Origin: Hydnum rufescens UP504 | Lineage: Eukaryota; Basidiomycota; Agaricomycetes; Cantharellales; Hydnaceae | Reading direction: 5' to 3' | DNA: 12,906 nucleotides | Assembly: GCA_014904985.1 (NCBI GenBank) | Contig: MU129086.1 | Span: 1 to 12,906, forward strand | Part shown: one piece after another, positions 1-9,233 of the stretch | How positions within the stretch are numbered: position 1 is the stretch's first letter | How the letters are laid out: each line of letters begins with the position of its first letter | Notes under the pieces: generated by a model | What the model saw: only the letters and a program-made list of their open reading frames with translations | Told to the model about the DNA's origin: nothing | Databases searched by the model: none | Position numbers and translations under genes: made by a program

Positions 1-331
1 GGAGTATCTGGTGCCAATGATGTAACTGGTTCAGTGTCAGATACCTCATCATCAAAGTACTTCACAGTTTTCTATGTAGTGGGAAGTCATGTGAGTATTA
101 AAGATATTCATCACAGAGGGCACATACATTAGAACCATGGGCCAACACACTTTTTGAGATACTCAGTGGTCCACTTGTGGCAGTGCATCAGTGACAAAGC
201 ACCTCATCTTCTTGTGGTTGCCTCACAGCAATTTTGGCATCCTCCTCAGCATATGTGGTGTCATGTCCTTGAGGGGAGTAATCAAATGCATGATCCCCCA
301 ACTCTTCAGATGGCTTGACTACAAACAACAT
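1..331 (-). pseudogene. Unidentified decayed coding relic, runs off window start
   Basis: Reading leftward from an ATG at 331-329, the frame gives 47 codons of plausible protein (acidic, containing GHDTTYAEEDAKIAV and QPQEDEVLCH). It then meets a TGA at 190-188, and further coding-like sequence follows in the same and a neighbouring frame. I do not recognise the product. A splice acceptor is possible near 319-320 (TTTGTAG), so the ATG may be internal to an intron/exon border rather than a true start. The stretch contains no CpG at all, consistent with the TGA having been CGA (Arg). It may belong to the same former gene as the relic at 464-734, but I could not reconcile the splice phases between them. 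Confidence 0.3.
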
Positions 332-339
332 GGTGAGTG

Positions 340-355
340 AAAAAAAAAAAAAAAA
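340..355. repeat. Poly-A tract (16 A; poly-T on minus strand)
   Basis: An uninterrupted run of 16 A is followed by CCTAG. On the minus strand it reads as GT followed by a long T run, which would place it at the 5' end of a possible intron (356-319, only 38 nt). It could instead be the poly-A tail of a small retroposed fragment. No target-site duplication was identified. Confidence 0.8.
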
Positions 356-438
356 CCTAGTAGATCATGCACCACTCTGGTCCTCATCATGTTGTCCATC
401 ATGCTGAGAAATATAATGTGTAAATAAGAAAGGGAATT

Positions 439-461
439 AAAAAAACAAAAAAAAAAAAAAA
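439..461. repeat. Poly-A tract (A7-C-A15)
   Basis: Seven A, one C and fifteen A precede CTCCCTAG. On the minus strand this again begins with GT followed by T's, and a candidate 59-nt intron (462-404) would run to an acceptor TTTCTCAG. The T run would sit where the donor consensus is normally found. Confidence 0.8.
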
Positions 462-463
462 CT

Positions 464-734
464 CCCTAGAGATGGAGTGTGAGGGCCTGCATCTGAGAGA
501 ATGGCAGGGGTGACATCGCTCATCTGTCCAGGCCCAACTTTGGCTTCAGCCTCAGTTGCTTTTCAAGGGGCAAGATTGGCACGTCTTGTCACAGCTGCCT
601 TCTTACCTGCCTCAACTCACTTGGCCTTTGTGGTTGCACTAGCCAGTTTTGGGATTGCTGGCTCAGCCCTGTTATCTGGGTCAGCAGGCTTCTTGGTTTT
701 AGTTCCTGTGTTTGACCAGGTTCTGTGCTTCATC
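464..734 (-). pseudogene. Unidentified basic, Ala/Lys-rich coding relic with two in-frame TGA
   Basis: From an ATG at 734-732 the minus strand reads a Lys/Arg/Ala-rich segment (KHRTWSNTGTKTKKPADP, then IPKLASATTKAK). It is interrupted by TGA at 619-617 and TGA at 565-563, with coding-like sequence continuing between and after them (VEAGKKAAVTRRANLAP, then KATEAEAKVGPGQM). No TAA or TAG occurs in this frame. The same frame is open upstream to 865, but the stretch before 734 holds a pyrimidine-rich tract ending in CTCAAG, which could be an intron end. I do not recognise a family; basic N-termini of this kind occur in nuclear and transposon-encoded proteins. It is divergent from the plus-strand exon at 837, with about 100 bp between. 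Confidence 0.4.
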
Positions 735-836
735 AGTGGAACTTGAGCAAAAGAGGGGGAAAAATGAAAGTTGACAGCGACTCCATGAACTTGAACTTTG
801 AAATTTTCACCACAATAACAAAGCCAAACTTGGCAC

Positions 837-1249
837 ATGGGGTCCATCAATTTTTCAATGCCCAAATCTCAACCAAATAGGACATCAGCCCATGAGCCAT
901 GCCCATTCTGTGGCAAGGCAGTCCGTATGTCAGGTGGAGGTGTCTTAAACCACATTGCTCACACTGCATCATGCCACCAGCAACATGATGCAAGGATCAA
1001 AACAATTACTCACAGTTCTGACTCCCTTGCACTAGACGACAACAGCCTAGGCCACAGCCAGGGCTCAAGCAATGAATACTTTGGCATTGATGGTGTTAAT
1101 TCTGAGCATAGGGAGAATGAGGCCAACACAGACCCTAGTAGTATGGATGGGTACAATGTGCCCACCCCTGGACATCAAGTTGACACAAATATCAACAACA
1201 GCACACCTACCAGCACAGGCTGGTCAGACAGTCTTAGGGGCCTTAAAAG
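837..1249 (+). CDS. First exon of an unidentified protein with N-terminal zinc-finger-like cluster
   Basis: The ATG at 837 opens a frame whose residues 22-46 hold a C-x2-C-x13-H-x2-H-x3-C arrangement (CPFCGKAV at the left end, HIAHTASC at the right), a plausible zinc-binding site. The rest is polar, Asn/Ser/Asp-rich and low in complexity. The frame meets a TAG at 1272-1274. A strong donor, AAAAG|GTATGT at 1250, suggests the exon ends at 1249 and an intron follows. Acceptors near 1374 (CTTGTAG) or 1404 (GTGCAG) are possible, but I cannot find a convincing second exon. Short N-terminal zinc fingers like this are seen in fungal DNA transposases such as the Plavaka group, so this may be a stranded transposase N-terminus. 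That identification is inference only. It is convergent with the KDZ relic. Confidence 0.4.
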
Positions 1250-1328
1250 GTATGTCATTTTGATATCTGTATAGTGCCTGATAGGCTTGTATTATGTTTG
1301 ATATCAAAAAGTGATCAAAAGAGTTGGG

Positions 1329-1361
1329 TTTGAGCTCAATTTGAGATCAATTTGAGATCAA
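1329..1361. repeat. 11-bp tandem repeat, three copies
   Basis: Three head-to-tail copies of TTTGAGATCAA are seen at 1329-1339, 1340-1350 and 1351-1361. The first copy carries GAGCTC in place of GAGATC. The array lies in the non-coding gap between the zinc-finger exon and the end of the KDZ relic. No function is evident. Confidence 0.9.
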
Positions 1362-1450
1362 CTTTGGAACTTGTAGAATTCTGCAATGCTGTACTGTGGT
1401 GCAGACGAGACATTTTATTATGCAAAGCATTTACATGGTTAAAGGAAATA

Positions 1451-4400
1451 TCATTCTGAATCCAAATCTAGTTCTACAATTGCTTGGTCCACTGCAGCTA
1501 TCAAACCAGCTTCCTCCAGCTCAAAGAACTCCTCCAGCTCACCACCCTCCAAGTCATCATCTGACCTTGCATCAAAATCATCAAGATTCCTTCTACTTTG
1601 AGAATTATGGTCCAGGCATGGTGGGGTTGTAGTGGCAACTAAAGATTCTTGTTCCAATTGCACTCGGACATTAGACTGAATGCCATAATGTTGATGTAGC
1701 ACCAAAGGCATTCAAACCAAGTCCCAACTTGGAGCACCAGGAGCAATGGGCACTTGGACTATGTCCTTTTTCCAAGCTGTCATCCAGTCATACAGTTGGT
1801 GTGCCCACAGAAGCCCAAAATACGAGACATCTTCATCCTTGGATCCCATGAAGAGGTCCATTGCAGCTGAATACTCTTCATGGAACCACATCCAAAGGTT
1901 GGCATGCTCACCCTTGCACCTCTCAAGCTCCTGCTGGCAGCTGGCCACCTCCTGTGAGATCCGGATACCTTCTTTGACTGAGGGATCTGCCAACCAAGGG
2001 GGCACAACTCCATCCGGGAAATCCACAATATCGCCTCGAGAATCTTCCCATATATCTTGATCCACATCCAGCTTGTACAGGCCATCCATTGTGAGCATTG
2101 GCGGAATGTATGCATCTCTCCAAATACCTCCCCTTCCCCTAAGCGCAACCAGTTCCTTTAGCCTTGCATTGTATTTCTTTACAGTAGCATCAATCCCGCC
2201 GGATTGGTTTTTCACAGCTTTCTCGACATGGGCCTTTGTCTTCTGGTCCAAGATGCGACTCGAGTTTGCATGGTCCAATGTGGCAAGCTCAAACTTCCTA
2301 GCCCTCAGCTTCTTCAGAAGTTGCTCATGAAGTGCACGGAGGTTGAGCTGAATATTGACCCATTTATCCTTCTTGAGCCTATTTAACTCAGATGCAGACG
2401 CACAGTTGGTTAGCTGCAGCTCATCGGTCTTCTTGTTGATTGTGGTCTCCAATCACCGAATGGCCTCCTTCAGCAGCCTGACTTTTTCCTGCCACTCCGC
2501 CTGCACTTCATTGCTTGCAGTCATGTCATCTTGGACCAAATCATTCCCCTCAGCAATCAAATCCTTGAGATTCCCTCGCTGAGCCTCAAGGGTTGCTGTC
2601 AGAGATATGATCTGTTCCACAGCTCGGGCACCTTTTGTCTGAGACTGGCATGAAACAGGTTGGCTGTGATATTCTCGTTGGGCTTTGAACTGCTCCATTA
2701 AGTAACTGGGAGAGCGGTCACCAAGCTTCATCTCTGCCTCTTCTAGGCAGTGCTGCAACCGATCAATTCGACCTTGGAGCCACTTTCCCATTCCCATGTG
2801 CTTCCCTTCATCAATGTGCTCCACCTGGAGGTCAAGAATGAAAAGATGCCGGTGATAGCCTGTCACCCACAGCCCAGGGATAAGCCTGCGAAGCTCACTC
2901 CAAAACCGCTCACACCCTTCACCATCTGAGAGTCCCCAGAGCTCTGATTTGTGAGGATGATACCAGAGCTGGCATGCCCATTGATGACCATATGCATGGA
3001 AAATCGAAACCCCCCCCAAGCAAGGCAGCCATTCCAGCATGAATCTCCACTTTTTCAGAGTCTGGTCCATCTGACAGCCATGTCATACAGCGCCCCAATT
3101 CTCCAGTGACTTGGTACGTGTTTCAGGATGGTGTCCAACAGCACAAGACATAGAACTGCTTCTTTCCTGCAGTCCACATGTTTGCAACAGCAAGTGGTAT
3201 GTCATGATGGCACAGTAGAGCTATTACCCCAGTATCTTCAAAATACTGGGTTGATGCTTCACGTGATCTTCATCTGCAGCAATAATGACTGCTGACATGC
3301 ATCATAGGCCGAGTTCAGTGCATGGAGGCCTGGTTCCACCGTATCATCCTCGCGGGCGATCTGTGTAATAATCGGTGCCCTCATTGGCTGTGCATTTCGG
3401 TCCCATGCATGCTGGCCTTGCAGGATGAAGTCTCCAGGATTTTCCTTTCCCAGGACTCCAAATAGTCCCTCAACAACATGATTGTCTTGGGTGAAGTGAC
3501 TGGGGGATCGCATGCCCCTGTCTCTCCCTCATGACCATGTCGTCGGTCTTCGTTGCAAATCTGCTTAAGTTGGAAATTTGCATCAATGCAAACTATGAGC
3601 TGGACTCTATAAGTTTCATTGCAGTTAGAATGACTATTATCCCAGCTTGTCACAGATATTAGCCTACTCATGGCATACTACATGTGTCTGTATGATTTCC
3701 TCCAAAACAAAGTGGGCATCACAACCTCAAGTATTCACTGGGGTGGGTATGGTTGGCAGGAATGAAATTTGGGCAGACATCAGGAGGCAGATCGGTAGAC
3801 ACACGAGTGAGAACGGTGGCAGGAGCATTAACTGAAGCATTTGTAGGAGTTGAGTTTGCAAAGAGCTTCGGATCACTCTGAACGTTGAGATATCCCTGCT
3901 CATGTACCAGCATTCTCTCATCCAACTCTGAGATCAACCCTCTCTTATCATCCTGCACAATTCGAGTAATCTCTGCCCTGACCAACCAAACAAGCACCTG
4001 ATAGTGCACAAGCGCATTCGCAAAGCGTTGTTGAAATGAATCTCCTGTTGCAAACTCATACCCATGAGCTTTGAGGTACTCGACCAGAGTCATGGCCCAT
4101 GCTCTTTCATTGGGTGCCGTATGAAGAAATAGGGAGGCCACAAATTCAAGCATGTCAAGACTGACTGCCAATGTGGGGAAAAGAGGTGCACATGGGAAGA
4201 AACCGCGCTCGACAAGCTGGATGGCAGCCAGACGGCATACACAGACCGTCAGCACAACCTCTTCCAGTCACTCCATGGAAACGCAGAGAACCCAAAGGGG
4301 TCGAGGTGCCCCACATCTACATACTGCAGGACTATGGGGCTCTTCTGCCGAGAGGTCTGAGAAGCACCCCAAGCAACCTTCATGTAGGGATGGATAAGGC

Positions 4401-4779
4401 TGGGTAACACCTCTCTGTTCCATCTATCTGCTTGAGCAAGTTTACGAAGTGCATGCCAAGATCATTTGTCCTTCATTACTTGTATTTTACTCTGGCTTGT
4501 TTCAGCTGCATATTGCACATCCACATGATCCCAGCTGAAGTACTCGGAATGTGTAAGGGGAGGATCAGGAGAGAATTGAGGTGAGACCAATGCTTCAAGG
4601 GAGGGCAAAGGTGAATTGGCAATGTCTCAGGCAGACGCAGGTACAGAAGGGGCCATCATGTGCCTAGGCCTTTTGGATGGAGGGGGCTCATGCTCACTAC
4701 CTCGACTTGAAGGTAGTTTTTGTTTTTCCTGCATTCGTTTCTCCCTCCTCTTCTTGGCAGCCACGACTGCAGCCAACAT
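1451..4779 (-). pseudogene. KDZ transposase (CxC-cluster type), full-length but decayed
   Basis: The transposase of a KDZ-superfamily cut-and-paste DNA element is spread over several frames. It runs from an ATG at 4779-4777 with a basic start (AAKKRREKRMQEKQK). Next come the cysteine cluster (VCRCG near 4324-4310, VCVC near 4246-4235), the GFFPCAP...PTLAV...LEFV block, CPLCFGG near 3718-3698, and CIDANFQ near 3593-3573, whose Asp (3584-3582) probably belongs to the catalytic triad. Further on are EDTGVIALLCHHD near 3240, HAYGHQW near 2998-2978, GLSDGEGCERFW near 2935-2900, and a coiled C-terminal part containing LDVDQDIWED and PPWLADPSVKEGIR. It ends at a TGA at 1453-1451. In-frame TGA codons are seen at 4629, 4464, 4270, 3721, 2455 and 1714 (first base on the minus strand). 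Frame changes occur near 4340, between 3700 and 3620, near 3450-3260 and near 3120. It cannot encode active transposase. Family assignment is secure; the exact original exons are not. Confidence 0.93.
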
Positions 4780-4861
4780 TATGTGAAAGCAGAGCAAGAA
4801 ACTCAGAAATGGTATTGATGAGGCCGTACAATAGGAACGAATGATAGGGAAGGTGGCACGT

Positions 4862-6105
4862 CAGTGAGAAAAAACTTGACAATGGATGGATGGCTGATTC
4901 ATGCAAAGACTGCACTGCACAACTGGCAAGAATAATGGCAACTGCAGGTGAAACTGCAGTGTGACACTACCCAATGCTTTGAGATGGTGACAAAGTAACT
5001 TGTGAGGGAGAAAAAACTCGAAAAAAGAGCTGGTTTGCACAAGAGATGGCATGGATAATGGCGACTGCAGACGAAACTGCAGTGTGACACTACCCGATGC
5101 TTTGAGGGAGGGTGACAAGATGATGTACAGGCAAGGCAACGCTTGAAAAAAGAGCTAGTTCATGCAAGAGGTGGCACGGATAGTGGCGACTGCAGACGAA
5201 ACTGTGGTGTGACACTACCCGATGCTTTGAGAGAGGGTGACGAGATGATGTATGGGCAAGATAACAGTTGAAAAAAAGAGCTGGTTTGCTCAAGAGATGG
5301 CACGGATAGTGGCGACTGCAGACAAAACTGCAGTGTGACACTACCCAATGCGTTGGGAGAGGGTGACGAGATGATGTGTGGGTGAGATAAAAAAGAGCTG
5401 GTTGGTTCATGCAAGAGGCAGCATGGATAGTGGCGACTGCAGATGGAACTGCGGTGTGACACTACCCGATGCTTTGAGAGAGGGTGACGAGATGATGTAT
5501 GGGCGAGATAACAGTCGAAAAAAAGAGCTGGTTCGCTCAAGAGATGGCATGGATAGTGGCGACTGCAGACAAAGCCGTGGTGTGACACTACCCAATGTGT
5601 TGGGAGAGGGTGACGAGATGATGTGTGGGTGAGATAAAAAAGAGCTGGTTGGTTCATGCAAGAGGTGGCATGGATAGTGGCGACTGCAGATGGAACTGTG
5701 GTGTGACACTACCCGATGCTTTGAGAGAGGGTGATGAGATGATGTATGGGAGAGATAACAGTTCGAAAAAGAGCTGGTTTGTTCAAGAGATGGCATGGAT
5801 AGTGGTGACTGCAGACAAAACCATGGTGTGACACTACCCAATGCATTGAGAGGGTGATGAGATGATGTATGGGTGAGATAAAAAAGAGCTGATTCGCGCA
5901 AGAGGCAGCACGGATAGTGGTGACTGCAGACAAAACCGCAGTGTGACACTACCCAGTGCCTTGAGAGAGGGCGACAAGGTGACATGTGAGTGAGATAATG
6001 CTCAGAAAAAAGAACTGGTTTGTTAATAAATAGCATGGACAGTGGCGACTGCAGTTGAAACTGTGGTGTGACACTACCCAGTTGCCTTGAGAGAGCGATG
6101 TCACA
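4862..6105. repeat. Minisatellite, about 10 copies of a 115-126 bp unit
   Basis: The anchor TGACACTACCC recurs at 4962, 5085, 5210, 5336, 5457, 5583, 5704, 5829, 5944 and 6069, giving spacings of 123, 125, 126, 121, 126, 121, 125, 115 and 125. Each unit also carries GAGCTGGTT, a CAAGAG box, GATAGTGGCGACTGCAG and GGTGACGAGATGATG. The outer copies are most diverged. From 5210 to 5943 two unit types alternate: one with GATGCTTTGAGAGAGG, the other with a T/C-variant of ATGCGTTGGGAGAGG. They form three dimers of about 247, 247 and 240 bp. Long minus-strand open frames through the array are repeat artefacts. The array begins about 80 bp upstream of the KDZ start codon and could be a subterminal repeat of that element. 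Its outer boundaries are approximate. Confidence 0.96.
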
Positions 6106-6223
6106 TCAACATTACTATTCATGACAAATCCGTATGCTACATTTTTGCACGGGAATGAGTGGAATGATAGAACCAGGACATCAGGCAGGTGGGGAAGTGG
6201 CGAAGGTGGGAAAAGAAAGGCCA

Positions 6224-7189
6224 TTAAAAGAAAGGGGGTACAGTAAAAAGGGGTGGAAAGAAACTGGCCACGAATTTAAAAAGGGCTGAGCTCAAGGAAT
6301 AAAATACTGTCGGGGTAGATGATGTGTGCAGACGCCATCAATCGTGCCCTTCACGTTTGCATCACCACCCCCATCGGACCAAACCAGAACCATGGGGGCC
6401 CGGGGCTTCTTCTGAAACTTCAGAAACCTCAATTGTGTTGCTGCAGAAGCTGAATCAGTTCGAGCTAGATTCAGCTCTCGAAGCCACATTGGTGGCAGGC
6501 GATTCCCCCTCCTTCTGTACATGCTTCACAGTGGAGTCCCCTTCTGCTGACTTGATCGCCTTCTGCTTCGAGTTTGACATCTCGATTGGGTGAACATGGG
6601 GCGGCTCCTTTCCTGTCATCCACAAGCTCCATTTGGAGAATGCCGCTGGATCACTTGCCAAAGGTGAAGGCCTTTGATACACCCCAGAGTGCAGCTGTAC
6701 TATATCTTGATGAAGGCACTCTCGGTCCTCAGGGTCTCTGGTGATGGCCACCAAGGACTTGGTAGAGTTGCCCCTCCTCGTCATCATCAAAAACCGCTTG
6801 ATTTGATTGTCCTTGAGGCATTCAAACCCCCACAATCGAAGTTGTTTTTCTGAATTAGGCACACATTCAGACACCACAATTGGTATGTCAGGTTTGCCTT
6901 TGAGAATGGTTGAATATGGATGTACACCAATGAACAACGTTTTCGCATGTTCGACAGACACCTCAAGAACAAGGGCTGATAACTGGATGGGTTTTCGAGA
7001 ATGAGAATTGAAACCAAAAGAGAGTGTAGTATAGGACATACTGAAAACTGGCCCCAAATCGATACCAGTTGGACCTCAGCTATTATGCACCATCCTACCA
7101 GCATACCTAATCCCTTTCGAAAACAGCTTCTCTTTGTGGTTGATCCAATGGTTGGGTCGAAATCCACTGTCCATAAGGGGGACACCCAT
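6224..7189 (-). pseudogene. Unidentified protein, 322-codon frame broken only by four TGA
   Basis: From an ATG at 7189-7187 a single frame runs to a TAA at 6226-6224 with TGA codons at 7078-7076, 6457-6455, 6364-6362 and 6340-6338 and no TAA or TAG inside. The uninterrupted 6455-7075 part looks well coding: ALVLEVSVEHAKTLFIGV, then LKGKPDIPIVVSECVP, then TRDPEDRECLHQDIVQLH, then a polar Lys/Glu/Ser-rich tail. I recognise no domain, signal peptide or membrane segment. An intron is conceivable near 7110 (GTATGC on the minus strand), which would change the first 30 residues. The last 37 codons after the final TGA are Phe/Pro/Ser-rich and may be 3' untranslated sequence rather than protein. It is probably a former gene of unknown role, either host or transposon cargo. 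Confidence 0.45.
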
Positions 7190-7741
7190 GCAAACTGAAG
7201 AGATTGGATAACTCAACCATCACAAGAAACAAGGAGCAATGCGAAGCAGTGAATTTCGCACTGAGCCTGGGCTCGTGGTAGATTCTCAGACTTCGAGGAG
7301 AGTACGGTAGAGTGTAGATGCCAAGGGCGAAAGTCAAGCTGCGAAAGAATTTTGAATCTGAACCAATCCAAAATGGAAACCAGACTGAACTAGGTTCATG
7401 AAGTAATGTACATGCCATACATGCTATGCAGACAATTTTGGAATCCAATACATCCATCCTGCTCAAATTCCACTGAAGAAAAAGAAGTGAAAGCCATAGC
7501 AGAATCCAAGTCCACCCACATAGGAACCAGAACCCCTGTCTCTGACTCTCTGCTGACTGTAAAGAAAGAGGCAGAATTACGGGTCAAGACCCTCACTTCA
7601 AGACACACATTACTGAATATTCAAGTTCCTTTTTTATTAAAAAAAAAAAGATAACAAGAACAAAATCAGAATCAGTTGCTATATACTGGACTTGTGACTT
7701 CCAAAATCATAGTAGAGTGCAAAAAACAACAGGTGAACACT
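7190..7741. other. Gap with no convincing gene; contains A11 tract at 7639-7649
   Basis: Open frames exist on both strands here (plus 7406-7654, minus 7107-7466 and 7396-7608), but none has convincing protein character. The plus strand ends in TTTTTATT followed by eleven A, which could be the 3' end of a retroposed fragment. A weak match to a tRNA-type B box (GGGTCAAGACC near 7580) is present. I found no matching A box or target-site duplication, so the retroposon idea stays speculative. Confidence 0.3.
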
Positions 7742-8077
7742 TCACCATTTTCCACTGACTTGCTTGTGAACTGTTAATGTCTTGGGGTTCGCTGTTGCCT
7801 TGGACCTATGGTCAGACCCTAGCATCAGAACAGCAGATGAAGCCACAAAACTGGAGAATGATCGATCAATGACAAAAGGCGAAGTCAGGGGATAACTGCA
7901 AGTATGGGAGGGGAAATACAGGCGAATGCTTGTTCCATGGTCTCCGAATGGTGGGGCAACCGGGTTGGGGTGTGTTTCTTTGGCATCCGATTCCCATAGG
8001 GGGACGGGTGAGAGGTCCTGGACATCAAATGAAGAGTTCAAGAGGCAGTTGGGTATATGTTCATACTGAGTAGTCAT
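7742..8077 (-). pseudogene. Unidentified coding fragment, 111 codons
   Basis: The frame from an ATG at 8077 to a TGA at 7744-7742 is uninterrupted and reads a plausible protein (VQDLSPVPLWESDAKETHP, then a Ser/Phe-rich part, then KTLTVHKQVSGKW). It is too short and lacks known motifs, so no function can be given. It may be the last exon of the relic just upstream at 8160-8725: a splice from TTGTAG|GTGCTC near 8170 to an acceptor CCATCCAG near 8088 would keep the frame. That donor is weak. Whether this was ever a separate gene is unknown. Confidence 0.35.
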
Positions 8078-8159
8078 AGAAAGCCTGGATGGCTACAGGG
8101 TCCTGTGGAGGCTTGAATGCTACAGGGCAGATTTAAGAATCATGTATGCTCAAATATGT

Positions 8160-8725
8160 TCATGAGCACCTACAAGAAGTTGGTATCCACCCCTGCTTGC
8201 TTTGTTGAACAATATCCAATGCCTCTTTCCAAAGAGCATAATACCTGTGCATGACCTCCCCGCCAGCATCCTCCTCCCAGTCAGCAATGTGCACTTGTGG
8301 TTCATGAGCTTGTGAGAACTCGAAGTGTGCAGAAGGGACAGTGGATGCGATACCAGAGAGGCTACTGCCCGAGAAATATAGTGATGAGTGAGGTTCAGGG
8401 ACTTCTTCGGCAATTGTCTCGACCATATAAGATCAAGAGACAGATGTCCCCATGCTCTAATGCAGGTAGAACTTGTGCTTAGAGGCCGAAATGCGTCCCC
8501 TGCACTAAGCATTGTAACATTGATGCTTGGCTGAGACCCCGACTCACTACAATCTGTCACCGGGGGGGCATCGAGAGACATAAAGATAACTGTTGCTGAA
8601 TGGGATGCAGTATCATTCGAGGTGATGCTCTGAGTAGATGTTTGGTTGAATTGCAGCCGACAGAGGCCGGGGACACTCAGAAGAAGACCCTGATGGGGTG
8701 AGTGTAGGTTGAGAATTAACATGTG
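8160..8725 (-). pseudogene. Unidentified decayed coding segment in shifting frames
   Basis: The clearest part runs from an ATG at 8453-8451 to a TGA near 8160 and reads acidic, protein-like sequence (VPEPHSSLYFSGSS, then HIADWEEDAGGEVMHRYY, then LWKEALDIVQQSKQG). One internal TGA lies at 8435-8433. Upstream on the same strand, two other frames carry Ser/Pro-rich coding-like pieces (TLTPSGSSSECPRPLSAA near 8715-8640; SLDAPPVTDCSESGSQPS near 8585-8520), implying frameshifts or a lost intron. The product is not recognised. Its upstream end meets, head to head, the plus-strand gene that starts near 8721. Confidence 0.3.
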
Positions 8726-9159
8726 TGGTACAAAATGCCTCGAAAGGGTTGACACTTCAATCCAAATTGACATGGATGCAATGGTTGACTGGAAGAGAGT
8801 TTGGCCAGAAGCAAAATACCTCACTACCACCATGGAACCTACGTCGATCTCAGGTGCCCATGCACAGCCTTCTACCCTCGCGGCAAATCGCAGCGAGCTC
8901 AGTCAGCTGTCTGGGCCTGACATAGTTCCATGTCAGCACTCTCAGGACGGGGTTCCAGATTCTGAGCCTGCTTCTGACCTCGCTCTCCAGAGTGGGCAAA
9001 GTTGCACCTCTAATCAAGAATATTCTGGATCAAGCCCTATGACCTGGTCCAAAGACGGAGATGCTGAGGCGGCGCCGGTCGAAACCGCTTGGAGTGATCT
9101 GTTCGACAATCAGGAGAAGCTCAAAACATATTCAAGAAGCAGACAGTTGCTGTTGGAAC

Positions 9160-9233
9160 GTAAGTCATACCGTTGATTCCCCAGTTTTTTTTTTAAATTT
9201 GTTAGCTGAATATGAATCATTTGGTGGATGCAG
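9160..9233 (+). other. Predicted 74-nt spliceosomal intron
   Basis: The donor GTAAGT at 9160 and an acceptor GGATGCAG ending at 9233 flank a T-rich stretch and a TTAGCTGAAT branch-like site. Removing it joins exon 1 (ending one base into a codon) to exon 2 (starting with two bases) without a stop. The downstream frame then continues for about 490 bases. Length and signals are typical of basidiomycete introns. Confidence 0.8.

Noticed and set aside
1712..2452. A separate 246-codon gene on the minus strand
   Set aside because: It is in the same frame as 2453-3070, separated by a single TGA, and matches the C-terminal part of KDZ transposases, so it belongs to that relic.
1451..3070. TGA reassigned as a sense codon (non-standard code)
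   Set aside because: Frameshifts are present in the same gene, repeat copies show independent CpG decay, and nuclear code changes of this kind are not expected in these fungi. CGA to TGA mutation explains the pattern more simply.
5210..5943. CRISPR array
   Set aside because: Regular spacing is present, but the whole 120-bp unit is repeated with no unique spacers, and the context is eukaryotic.
4861..6224. Long minus-strand open frames (up to 209 codons) through the minisatellite
   Set aside because: They follow the tandem repeat, recur in more than one frame, shift with unit length and contain repetitive Ser/His/Cys-rich sequence. They are an artefact of low stop density in the repeat.
7370..7655. 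SINE or other poly-A retroposon
   Set aside because: Only an A11 run and a poor B-box match are present. There is no A box, target-site duplication or second copy in the window.
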